In this document: piece after piece, positions 54,201-64,000 of the stretch
Numbering within the stretch: position 1 is the stretch's first letter
How the letters are laid out: the number at the start of each line of letters is the position of its first letter
From: Ctena decussata
Taxonomy: Eukaryota; Mollusca; Bivalvia; Lucinida; Lucinidae
Length of the DNA: 64,000 nt
Reading direction: 5' to 3'
Assembly (NCBI GenBank): GCA_963989385.1
Contig: OZ022499.1
Span: 74,546,703-74,610,702 of the forward strand
Notes under the pieces: generated by a model
The model's database searches: none
Told to the model about the DNA's origin: nothing
What the model saw: the letters and a program-made list of their open reading frames with translations, nothing else
Position numbers and translations under genes: made by a program

Positions 54201-56340
54201 GCTAACATGCTGCAAAATACTTCTAAGATACTGGACTTTAAGAAAAGTATGGTCTACAAAACTCCCCGTGGGGGGAGGTAAACCATATCTGGCTCATGGC
54301 TCTGTTGAACTCTGTCCCTTAAAGAGATAAATTAATCGTTAAATCAAACGTGATCATAGGTTCCATGTTGATTTGGTTGATTTGATGCTTAACGTCCACG
54401 GTAAACAACTAAGGTCATGTCGGGACGGTCAGTTAACCTAACCACACTATTCCTGGGCAGGCTTAGACCTCCTAAGCGATTAACCAGTACTAAGTGCACA
54501 TACTTTCGCCAGTAACTGACAACTGCCCTTCTTGAATCAGCGGAAGGAGAAACGAAAGTATGTGGCCAGACCGGGATTCGAACCCAGGACCTCTGACTTA
54601 CGAGTCAGGTGCCCTACCGATTGCGCTACCCGGCCCGGCCCTAGGTTCCATGTTGCAGGTTCAATGTTGAATCAATTCTTTTAAGAGATTGTTGTATACA
54701 AACATTCTAATAAGAAAAAATGAAAAAATAGCATGGAAGTAAACTGAAGATAATCTTTAAAAAAAAGTATATGTATACATGTATTTCTATTTTGATGTGA
54801 TAGCTCGTGAAACGACTTCCTTTTATTCTTTTCCTTCTACTTAAATAATTGTCTGTGACATTGTACTCTTAAGGTCCCAACTAGTACAGTGCCGTTAAGA
54901 ACTGTATACGTAGATCAGATATATCTTTGTAATAAATTACTATGCAACGCTTTATCCCGGGGTTTGTTTCTCGACTTAAACTGATCAATGATGCCCCCCT
55001 TGGTCACGTAAAATACGCGATAGTCGTACGAACGTAAGTATTCTCTGTCAGCAAATGTTCGCATTAGCTTTGTTAGATAACAGTGTGTATTCCCTCTTCA
55101 AGAGTCGGGTAATATTTCTGTTTTAGATTTTTACAATTTGTATGTTAAATGTACCAGATCTTTTCAATAATACTTTGAATTTCTGATTACTGGTAATGTT
55201 GAACTTACCCGGACAATCGCCGATCAGGTTTCACCTTCACCAAACTGACTATATCGCTTTATTTGGCGCTTTTATACAAATCAAATGCTGGTTTGTGATT
55301 GCATATTGTTTTTTTCTTTTTTCTTTAAAGTAATGAATCTGTTTTAGCAGCCTTTGCTTTATATACAAAGATGTCTCGTATGTTACTGTCTCAAGAATCG
55401 TAAAATTGAGTAGCTTGGCAATAAAATCAATAAAACTTTTGCTTTTTGCCATATCAAATAAGCAAACAGCAAAATCCGGTTTGTCTGTTCTGAATCCGTC
55501 AAGTCTTTATTTATTACTATTTGAAATATTCTTAGTTTCGTCACGTATAAAACACACCTCATGAAGTCCTTAAACCACTTGGTGATAAAACTGGTTGCTC
55601 CAAGTAAACAGTATTCCATAAGCACAACCAGGATATTATATTGTTAAATGTTATGTGAGAAACAGTGAAGTAATACTGGAATTGTATAATAATGGACTAT
55701 ATTATAAATTAATGTTATTTACGTTACTACCTATGGTAGTAAATGTTACAAACAAACTTAGCAGTATTTTCTAACACTTGCAGATGAATCTAAAGAGAAA
55801 CCAAAGAACAAAAATAAAACAAAAGGACCTTACCTTGACATTACATGATTTTAACGCTAATACATATAAGTAACGTATATTATCGTTCGTTACGGCCAAA
55901 GGATCATTAGGAAAAAATGGCAACATGTGTTTTTCCAATGTGTACCCACCACTGATGACGCTGATATATGTTGCCAAAAATTAACACGAATGTTCACGGA
56001 AACTACATATGCCCCCGGACTATCTTGGCAATATGCTTTCGTTCAGATCCTAAAATTTTTATGCTGTACTGTGTATATATATGTTCTGGAAAAAACTGAA
56101 AATAGCGAAAACTCCAAACTGCAAGTACGTTGCCCAAAAATACTAAGTTCAACTGTCCACAATTTTATCAATTGTTCTATTATTTTCGTCAAAAAGCCAA
56201 AAACATATTTTCATAATATCAACAAAGAAACATTCGGGGCTGAGTATGAGAGCTTTACGTTGCTTAAAATGACCAAGTTCAAAAGTCCTTAATTATGTTA
56301 CTGTTGCTTTTATTAAAAGTCAAAAGCCAATTGCATGATT
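51231..56340. repeat. Long, diverged repeat units, part 2
   Basis: 51240-51450 matches 47740-47960. TACGATAGTCTTACAAAAGT with AAGTATAGTCTGCCAGCAAA (52700) matches ACGCGATAGTCGTACGAACG with GTCAGCAAATGTTCGC (55015). TAACGTATATAATCGATTAT (53614) matches TAACGTATATTATCGTTCGT (55871). GTTATTTACGTTACTACC occurs at about 53453 and 55715. No gene is recognised; scattered frames are short and unrelated. Confidence 0.6.
54371..54641 (-). mobile_element. tRNA-derived SINE with 14-bp target duplication
   Basis: Flanked by TAGGTTCCATGTTG at 54357-54370 and 54642-54655. On the minus strand the head GGCCGGGTAGCGCAATCGGT, then GGTTCGAATCCCGGTCTGGC folds as a tRNA (anticodon position CGT) with box A and box B. 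The body and the GTCCCGACATGACCTTAG conserved domain follow. The perfect duplication shows a recent insertion. Confidence 0.95.
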
Positions 56341-56357
56341 TAATGTCAACAACATGT

Positions 56358-56641
56358 AAAAAAGGTAAAGGTAAAGGTTTCCCATAGCCTAATAGCCGTA
56401 GGGGCAGTGGGGGTTAGAGACCCACTGTATCTTGGGCACAGCTGATGAAAGGCGGAGCCCATCCCTCTCCTTTCGCTGCCTTATCCTTCCCTGATTCGAA
56501 AAAGGTACCCATTTACTGCTGGGTTGACAGAGAGAGTTTTCCAGTCATCGTATGGCGAAAGTGAGCCGCGAACTCACGACCTTACGGTGACTTTCTGCAC
56601 AATAGCCGAGCCACTCTAACCACTCGACTACGGCGCCTCTC
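56358..56641 (-). mobile_element. tRNA-derived SINE, second family, 12-bp target duplication
   Basis: Flanked by TCAACAACATGT at 56346-56357 and 56642-56653. The minus-strand head AGGCGCCGTAGTCGAGTGGT, then GGTCGTGAGTTCGCGGCTCA is tRNA-like. The tail on the left is (CCTTTA)n-like. The body differs from the other SINEs here. Confidence 0.92.
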
Positions 56642-56814
56642 TCAACAACATGTGCAAAAGATTAAAAAAGAAAATTGCAGAAGTTGATGATTGCTTTAAC
56701 TTTATCCCAGAAGTTTGACGATCGGACAGACATGAAGACGGACAGATAGACAGACAAACAGACAGGACCGGATATTACTGCCCCTGAATAACGTCATTAG
56801 GGCATAAAATATTG

Positions 56815-56910
56815 TACATTACTTTACACTGCTGGACATTACTGTACACTACTAGACATTACTGTACATTACTGGACATTACTGTACACTACTGGACATT
56901 ACTGGTTTTA
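56815..56910. repeat. 20-bp tandem repeat
   Basis: About five copies of CATTACTGTACACTACTGGA with small changes. 56911-57195 holds no recognised feature. Confidence 0.9.
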
Positions 56911-57205
56911 GGTACACCGGTTCATATATGTTCAGATGGTGAAATGTGTAGTGTTATGTTAGATTTCAGATAGCGCTTCTCATGAACTTGATTCTAAATT
57001 TGCACCTCTCCCGAGGATGTAAAAATTACTTATTATCTTATTTGCTATCCTGCATAACATGAATGTTGTTATACGTATATGTGCTCATGGGCCTTATGGC
57101 TTATTGCATTAATAAATTACTTACTTATTTTGTCTTTGTGCGGTAGTAGACATATTGACGCTGAACTGCAATATATCAGTGCAGAAAGGTAGTTGAAATT
57201 AAAGA

Positions 57206-57478
57206 TTAATTGATTGACTTGTTGCTTAACGTCCACGGTAAACAGCTAAGGTCATGTCGGGACGGTCAGTTAACCTAACCACACTATTCCTGGGCAGGCT
57301 TAGACCTCCTAAGCGGTTAACCAGTACTAAGTGCACATACTTTCGTCAGTAACTGACAACTGCCCTTCTTGAATCAGCGGATGGAGAAACGAAAGTATGT
57401 GGCCAGACCGGGTTTCGAACCCAGGACCTCTGACTTATGATTCAGGTGCCCTACCGATTGCGCTACGCGGCCCGGCTA
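57206..57478 (-). mobile_element. tRNA-derived SINE, same family as 54371-54641
   Basis: Flanked by AAATTAAAGA at 57196-57205 and 57479-57488. The body is about 95% identical to the copy at 54371-54641. The head reads GGCCGCGTAGCGCAATCGGT and the anticodon loop is changed (TGAATCATAAGTCA). Confidence 0.94.
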
Positions 57479-57937
57479 AAATTAAAGAACATGCATATCC
57501 AAGAGGTTATGAACATTCCCAGATTTTTTTATGTATGGGAACTGATTCACAAAGATAGTATCTGAATGGTTCTTCAGTCACCTATATTAAGGTTATCTAT
57601 TGCGGAATTAAAATGATCGATAAATTCATTATTTTTATGAAATCAATCCACACCCTCTAAATTTGTATGCCAGTATTGTTGTATTGTTGTTTCGTGTGTC
57701 ATTTATAGACATGTAAGAATGTATGGGTATACACTTGGGCCTTGTTAATCAAAGCATCGCTAGACTCGCTTCTACTATTTTGCTGAAAAATGATGAGCTT
57801 TAATTGCACTGCAAAGGACTCATATTTTTGTCAAAAAATGGCGGTGTTTAAGAATATATTGCGTTTGAAAACTTACAGTCTCGTTAACTAATGACGTTGT
57901 AAGTTTTGCACTATCAGCCCTGGACGATTAAGTTCAC

Positions 57938-58390
57938 ATGAACCGTGGCGTAGGTAGGGACAATTACGTGATACGCAAAATCATGTTTCATACTCCGAGG
58001 AGATATTTTGCGGTTGCACTCGGCCTAAGATATTTCATGTTGTCACGTCCGTTGGCAGTTAGTACCGAAACCTGTTTGCAAAATTTCAGCAGGAAAATAC
58101 GCAGGTGCGTGTTGCGTATAGGCAGTTACACCCTTGTAAACTCAGAAAACCTGTGTTCTCTCTTATATGGTAGGGAGAGGTCTTTATCGAACAAGAAATC
58201 CGGGGAATACTATGTCGCACCTGCACTGCGCTTCAAGGGTAAATTAATTGCAACAGCCCTCAAGAACATTCTGAGAAGAAACTTGATGCCAGGTTTGGTG
58301 ATTCTAGATATCATAGGTCGTGAGAAATGGACTAACACTAGGGTCGATGTAATTTTGAATATAAAATTATACGAAATCAGCAGAGCATGA
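57938..58390 (+). CDS. 150-residue frame of doubtful reality
   Basis: Begins MNRGVGRDNYVIRKIM and is basic, with no family resemblance that I recognise. Its last third (from about 58245) is one unit of the tandem array that recurs at 60215-60780, and the middle contains the repeat text GTCGCACCTGC. This makes a fortuitous frame more likely than a gene. No splice sites or homologous frames were found nearby. 57489-57937 shows nothing. Confidence 0.12.
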   Translation: MNRGVGRDNYVIRKIMFHTPRRYFAVALGLRYFMLSRPLAVSTETCLQNFSRKIRRCVLRIGSYTLVNSENLCSLLYGRERSLSNKKSGEYYVAPALRFKGKLIATALKNILRRNLMPGLVILDIIGREKWTNTRVDVILNIKLYEISRA

Positions 58391-60780
58391 AATATAGGTC
58401 AAGGTAACAAGAGGGCCATGATGGCCCTGGATTGCTCACCTGAGTATCCTGTGAACTTAACCACAGAGACATCCATATGACCGACAGAGTTTCACAAAGA
58501 TTAAATGGAAAATGAACCCTTGATTGTGTACCTAAGGTTTTCATAAGATTTAACCTAATGACCTAGATTTTGACCCCACATGACCCAGTTTCAAACCTGG
58601 CCTAGATTTCTTGGATATGAACATTCTGCCAAAGTTACCAAAACTGTGCCCTCTAGAGTGTACACAATGTTTTTCTAAGGTTTAACCTAGTGACCTACTT
58701 TTTGACCCAACATGACCAAGTTGCATCCTTGGTCCAGATTTGTTGGAGACAAACATTCTGACAAAGTCTCATGAAGATTAGAACAAAACTGTGTCCTCTA
58801 AAGCGTTCACACTGTTTTTCTAAGAACTGACCTAGTGACCTAGTTTTTGACCTGACATGGCCCAGTTTCAAATCTGATATAGAGTTCATGAAAATAAACA
58901 TTCTGACAATGTTTCACGTAGATTGGATCATAACTGTGCCCTTTAGAGTGTACACAAGGGTTTTCTAAGATTTGACCTAGTGACCTAGTTTTTGACCCCA
59001 CAAGAATCAGAATCAAATTTGGCCTAGATTTTATATAAATAAACATTCTGACAAAGTTTCATGAAGATTGGATCATAACTGTGCCCTCTAGGGTGTGCAC
59101 AAGGTTTTCCTAAGATTTGTCCCAGTGACCTAGTTTTTGACCCCACATGACCCAGTTTCAAAGATGGTCTAGATTTCATATAGATAAACATTCTGACAAA
59201 GTTTCATGATGATTGGATCATAACTGTGCCCTCTGTGTCATTCTAAGATTTATTTCTATTTTTAGCTCTGGCGGCCATTTTGTTCAGCGGAGTGGAACCG
59301 TTTTAGCAATTTTGGTAAAGGGCCATGAGAAAAAAAAAAATTCCTGTGAATTTTTTTTTTAATCGAGCCATTGGCTTCAGAGACGATGCTGTTAAAAGCT
59401 TTTTTTCTATTTTTAGCTCTGGCGGCCATACTGTTCTGTATAGCAGAACCGTTTGAGCAATTTTGGTAGAGGGTCTCCAAAGGAACATTTATGTGAAATT
59501 ATTTCAAAATCGGCCCAGCAGTTTTGAAGGAGAAGTCGTTTAAAGGTTTTTCTATTTTTAGATCTGGCGGCCATATTGTTCAGCGGAGCGGAACCGTTTG
59601 AGCAATTTTGGTAGAGGGTCTCCAAAGGAACATTTCTGTGAAATTATTTCAAAATCTGCCCAACAGTTTTGGAGAAGAAGTCGTTTAAAGGTTTTTCTAT
59701 TTTTAGCTCTGGCGGCCATATTGTTCAGCGGAGCGGAACCGTTTGAGCAATTTTGGTAGAGGGTCTCCTAAGAAACATTTCTATGAAATTATTTCAAAAT
59801 CGGTCCAGCAGTTTTGGAGAAGAAGTCATTTAAATGTTTATTTATTTTTAGCTCTGGCGGCCATATTGTTCAGCGGAGCGGAACCGTTTGAGCAATTTTG
59901 ATAGAGGGTCTCCTAAGGAAAATTTCTGTGAAATTATTTCAATATCGGCCCAGCAGTTTTGGTGGAGAAGTCGTTTAAAGGTTTTTCTATTTTTAGCTCT
60001 GGCGGCCATATTGTTCAGCGGAGCGGAACCATTTGAGCAATTTTGGTAGAGAGTCCCCCAAGGAACATTTCTGTGAAATTATTTCGAAATCCGTCCAGCA
60101 GTTTTGGAGAAGAAGTCGTTTAAAGCAAAAGTTGACGCCGGACGACGGACGACGGATAAAGACCGATCACAATACCTCACCTTGAGCACTTCGTGCTCAG
60201 GTGAGCTAAAAATCAGAGCAACAGCCCTCGAGAACATTCATAGAAGAAGCTTATGCCTGGTTTGATGATTGTAGGTATCATAGTTTGCGAGAAATGGACT
60301 TAAACGCTAGGGTCTACATATTTGTTGAGGTACCGTTTTACAAAGTCAGCAGAGCATAACATATAGGTCAAGGGTAAAAATAAGAGCAACAGTCCTCTAG
60401 AACATTCTAAGAAGAAGCTTTATGCAAGATTTGATGATTGTAGGTATCATAGTTTGCAAGAAATGGACTTAAATGCTAGGGTCGACGCTAGGGTCGACGT
60501 AATTGTTGATGGACTGTTTTACAAGGTCAGCAGAGCATAAAATATAGGTCAAGGCTAAACATAAGAGCAACAGCCCTCTAGAACATTCTAAGAAGAAGCT
60601 TTATGCCAGGTTTGATGATTGTAGGTATCATAGTTTGCGAGAAATGGACTAAAATGCTAGGGTCGACGTAATTGTTGACGGACGGACGTACGGACGAACG
60701 TACGGACGAACAGAATGACTGACGGAAGGACGGACGGAAAAGTGAACTCCTATATCGCACCATGCTAAAGCAGGTGCGAC
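58245..60780 (+). repeat. About 155-180-bp tandem array, interrupted by element C
   Basis: Units at 58245-58408, 60215-60370, 60370-60550 and 60550-60690 share AGAGCAACAGCCCTC-AGAAC, TTTGATGATTGTAGGTATCA, GAGAAATGGACT and CAGCAGAGCATAA. The array ends with a GGACGGACG-rich stretch and a hairpin (TCGCACCATGC, then GCAGGTGCGA, 60753-60780). Element C sits inside at 58409-60212. Confidence 0.85.
58409..60212 (-). mobile_element. Array-bearing non-autonomous element C
   Basis: On the minus strand it opens TTTAGCTCACCTGAGCACGA with hairpin CTCACCTGAGCAC...GTGCTCAAGGTGAG and closes GGTGAGCAATCCAGGGCCAT, then CATGGCCCTCTTGTT. Two internal arrays are present. One is about 150 bp per unit at 58480-59240 (TTTGACCTAGTGACCTAGTT, then AACATTCTGACAAAGTTTCA). 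The other is about 145 bp per unit at 59255-60120 (TTTAGCTCTGGCGGCCATAT, then GTTCAGCGGAGCGGAACCGT). The empty site is readable from neighbouring array units and no target duplication is visible. Confidence 0.82.
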
Positions 60781-60982
60781 AAAAAAAGAAGTCAGGGGAC
60801 ATAGTATTCGGCTTCCGTGGTTCAATCCCTATTGCGCGCGTAAGTCCTATAGTTTTTTACTGAATCATTTTGAAACTTTGCAGACTTCTTCTTCTTCATT
60901 ATCTGTAGATGCGCATAATCTTTGTTACTTTTTTAGCTTTGGCATCAGAAGACCTATTGTATACGCAACTCCTAATACAGTT

Positions 60983-63435
60983 TTTAGCTCACGTGAGCCT
61001 TTATGCTCATAGGTGAGAGCCATAGTAAAGCCATGCATCCGTGATCCGTCCTTCAACATTTTCAAACATCTTCTCTGAAACCACTAGGTCGATTGAAACC
61101 ATATTTCATGTGGAGTTTCCTTGGGTCGTAGGGGCGAAAATTTGTTAAGATAGTTTCGGTCACATGACCTAGATGGCTGCCATGCCCATATATGGTAAAA
61201 ACTCTTTAAAAATCTTTTCCAGAAAGAAAGCCCAAATGGCATGAATCTTTCTATGTAGAATCGGGAACTCGGTTTGTTCAAATGATGAGCTTGCGTTGAC
61301 CGTGACATAATTTAGGACAAGTTCAAATTTGGTCCATTATGCTTTTACATGAGGAACTGCTTAAAGGCCCCATTGCTCTATTAGCACGGGGGTATCGCTG
61401 CAAGCTTCTCACTATAGCTTCGTAATTGTAAATGACCGTGATTAGCGAGCTTTAAAAAAAATAAACATCCTTGAGTTTCACATAAAAAGGGTTTGAAAAC
61501 TTATTTGGGTCACTTTAGTTGGCAACTAAATGACCTACTGTCGAGTTCATAAAATGGTAAAAATACAATGTATAGACATGGATTCCCAATCACTATCCCG
61601 TCTATGTTTACATAGCATTGTTAGACGGGAAACCAGAACAGGAAATTATATTTTGTGTAGCAATTTGTTATTTTTCAAAAACTTGTTTTCTCTACTTTTT
61701 GCCAGTTATATGACTCAATATATGCACACCAACCCAAATTTTATTACCAAACGTGAAGGCTGAACAACTTTTTACAATGTTTTGGGTTTAGGCGTTTTTA
61801 CCGCTTATATGACTATGGAGACTTTAAACAATGGATTTCTCAGAACTGTTTAGGTATAAGGAATATTTTTGGTATATTTATGACTACATGAGCAGATGGA
61901 GACGTTATGTTGCTAAAGGTCAATAGATATTCTGACCTTTGTTCACGGTCACTGAGATTCTGTCGCCCGTTAACATTTTCAAACATCTTCTCCTCTGAAG
62001 CCACCGGGAGGGTTGAGCCCATGTTTTATCTGAAGCTTCCCTGGGTTTCGGGAACGAAAATTTGTGGTGAACCTCCTATAAAATCTTCTCCAGAACCGAA
62101 GAGCCAGTGCTCTTGGAACATTGTATGTAGCATCAAGGACTCAAGCCCTACATTGTTTGTTCTAATGAAGACCCTGCATTGACATTGACCTAATTATGGC
62201 AATACCTAATTATTGCAACTTTGGTTTGTATGCTAATGCTTAAATAACGCATTTTACAGAAACTATTTAAGTCTAAAATATAACACTTGGTATACATGAT
62301 TAACTTATTGAGTAGATGCTGACAGTATGTTGCAAAAGGTCAAGGTCATTCTATGATCTTTGTTCAGTATCATTGTTATTCTGTCTCCCGTCAACGTTTT
62401 CAAACATCTCCCCAGAAGTCACTTGGCCAATTGAAGCTAAATTTAATGTGGAGCCTCCGACGGTCAGGGGGTACGAAAGACTAGAAATGTTTTTTCAGAG
62501 AAAAACTGATGTCCCCCCCCCCCCCCACCAGCCCATTTCCCATCCCCTCTAATGAATAAAAAGCCTGAAGAAGTAAAATATCTAGGCAAGTTTGAAAAAA
62601 TCCATCCACTGGTTCTAAAGATATCCTACATAGATGACTCTGACCTTGAAAATGAGGTCAAGGTCACCAAAATCAAATCATCTCTTAAACTTGTCCGAAT
62701 GGTGTATCCATGCAAGTTTGGTGAAATTCCATCCATTGGTTCAAGAGATATCTCTGTTACAAGAAATTGTCATCTAAGTCCTCCAGTGACCTTGAAAATG
62801 AGGTCAAGCCCACCAAAATCTAACCAGTTCTTAAACTTGTACCAATGAGCTATCCATGCAAGTTTAGTGAAATTCCATCAATTGGTTCAGGAGATTAAGT
62901 GGGTACAAGAAATTGTCAGCTAAGTCCTCCAGTGACCTTGAAAAAGAGGTCAAGGTCACCAACATCTGATCAGCTCTTAAACTTGTCCCAATAATGCATC
63001 CATGCAAGTTTGGACAAATTCCATTCATTGGTTCAGGAGATATAGTGGGTACAATAAATTGTCATCTAAGTCCTCCAGTGACCTTGAAAATGAGGTCAAG
63101 GTCACCAAAATCTAATCAGCTCTTAAACTTGTCCCAATGATATACCCATGCAAGTTTGGTGAGATTCCATTAATTGGTTCAAGAGATATCACGCATACAA
63201 GAAATCTGTCACAGGGACGCCGACGCTGACGCACGGGATCCGCACTGAAAACAATGTGTCCTCCCTCACCTTTGGTGGGGGGACATAATGAGCGTCACCG
63301 AGATTTTCAAATCATAATATGTACTTCTCTAAAGCCACTGGTTTAAAATTTGTAACAAATGGGCGAAGTGACAAAATGTGTACGTTGACATGTAGCACGA
63401 TCTCGGGCAAGCTAAAGGACCGTTGGTCCCCTGGT
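60983..63435 (+). mobile_element. Array-bearing non-autonomous element D
   Basis: It opens TTTAGCTCACGTGAGCCTTT and closes GGCAAGCTAAAGGACCGTTG, then GTCCCCTGGTTC. Internal units at about 61050-62420 include CACATGACCTAGATGGCTGC and TTTTCAAACATCTTCTCC. A second array at 62590-63200 has about 160-bp units (CATGCAAGTTTGGTGAAATT, then CCAGTGACCTTGAAAATGAG, then GTCAAGGTCACCAAAATC). A poly-C run lies at 62513-62526. Confidence 0.78.
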
Positions 63436-63921
63436 TCATGCATCGTTCTGAACCTTTGCAGGCTTCTTCAACTTATCGTGTCTGTAGATATGCATAAGAT
63501 TTGGATATAATCAAGTTAATAGTTACTACTTTTTCCGAGTTTTTAACTGTCATTTCTCAGGCTGAAATAATATCAAAGTGCATAGAAAGTGAGTACCTTT
63601 TTTTTTTTTTTCAATCTTTTTTTTCTCCCCTCCTCCTACCCCTTCCAAAACGGGGAACATAAATTCGTCGAATTTGCTTATTCTTGGGTGTAATAAAATC
63701 TAAGCACCAACAAAGCTAACAAATCTAATTCAGTGTTTAAATGTGCGCCCCGGAAAATGAAATGTTGTGCGTTTCCATTTTAAGTTGCTTCAGCAAAATT
63801 TCGCGAGACATCTGCTGAATCCTTCACAGAATTCAGAGAAAACTGATTTCAAAAGCGAAGCACTAACTCTTTTGCACAATTTGAAAAGTCTCCATAGTCC
63901 TCCCGATGCCAGCGGGAACAT
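63436..63921. other. AT-rich stretch, no gene
   Basis: A T run at 63600-63612 and a pyrimidine-rich stretch to 63645. Nothing else is recognised. Confidence 0.6.
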
Positions 63922-64000
63922 GTCATCGAAATGACTTCGTGCTGACATCCATGCGACGGCACTGGCGTCGCATAGACGTCAGTACGACGTCATTTCAACG
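63922..64000. repeat. Palindrome cut by the window edge
   Basis: CGAAATGACTTCGTGCTGAC, then ATCCATGCGACG (63927-63958) pairs imperfectly with 63966-64000 (CGTCGCATAGACGTCAGTAC, then GACGTCATTTCAACG) around a short loop. It is probably another foldback element. Confidence 0.75.

Noticed and set aside
54566..54637. Functional tRNA gene
   Set aside because: The tRNA-like sequence is the head of a SINE with matching target duplications and a sister copy with a mutated anticodon loop.
57938..58390. New protein-coding gene
   Set aside because: About a third of it is a unit of a tandem array seen again at 60215-60690 with stops, so a real gene is unlikely; kept only as a low-confidence entry.

Overview
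The window looks like a stretch of a bivalve mollusc nuclear genome, most likely a heterodont clam related to the venerids. I base this on the repeat style: elements opening with a TTTAGCTCACCTGAGC hairpin and carrying tandem arrays rich in GGTCAAGGTCA, 240-bp foldback elements with GAGCCGCGACACGAG ends, and tRNA-derived SINEs with the conserved mollusc 3' domain. The species is inference. There are no bacterial-style genes and no operons; AT-rich non-coding DNA dominates.

One host gene can be assembled: a plus-strand glycosyltransferase family 92 (GT92/DUF23) gene in five exons (13430-13568, 18773-19528, 23730-23902, 36008-36240, 37289-37460). Every junction has GT..AG borders, the phases match (1/1, 1/1, 0/0, 2/2), and the spliced length is 491 codons. 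Exons 2-5 are well supported. Exon 1 encodes a coiled coil and is less certain. No membrane anchor is visible although the protein has about ten N-glycosylation sequons, so an N-terminal exon is probably missing. The introns (5.2, 4.2, 12.1 and 1.0 kb) are full of transposons.

Layout. 1-4 kb: a 45-bp minisatellite in two inverted arms around a 345-bp tandem array. 4-13 kb: inverted duplications, foldback elements, a 1.26-kb element with terminal inverted repeats, and two LINE pieces, one with a 1.2-kb open reverse-transcriptase frame. 13.8-18.7 kb: two array-bearing elements lying head to tail in intron 1. 19.6-23.5 kb: near-perfect palindromes, a CRE-rich patch, a foldback element and an antisense LINE copy, all in intron 2. 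26-35.6 kb: tandem arrays, an old LINE split by an array element, and two nested Helitron-like elements, all in intron 3. 36.4-37.7 kb: SINEs and two foldback elements bracketing the last exon. 39-45 kb: retroelement fragments, foldbacks and a hairpin-bearing tandem duplication. 46-56 kb: long diverged repeat units interrupted by a Penelope-like retroelement fragment and SINEs. 56-64 kb: two SINEs with clear target duplications, an array element inserted in another array, a second array element, and a palindrome at the window edge.

The most interesting signals are the non-autonomous rolling-circle-like elements, two of them with readable empty sites. Their internal arrays repeatedly contain exact nuclear-receptor half-site arrangements (TCAAGGTCA, DR1, DR2), M-box-like and YY1-like motifs. 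I found no CRISPR array, no operon and no wholly new protein system. All family names come from reading motifs, with no database search.
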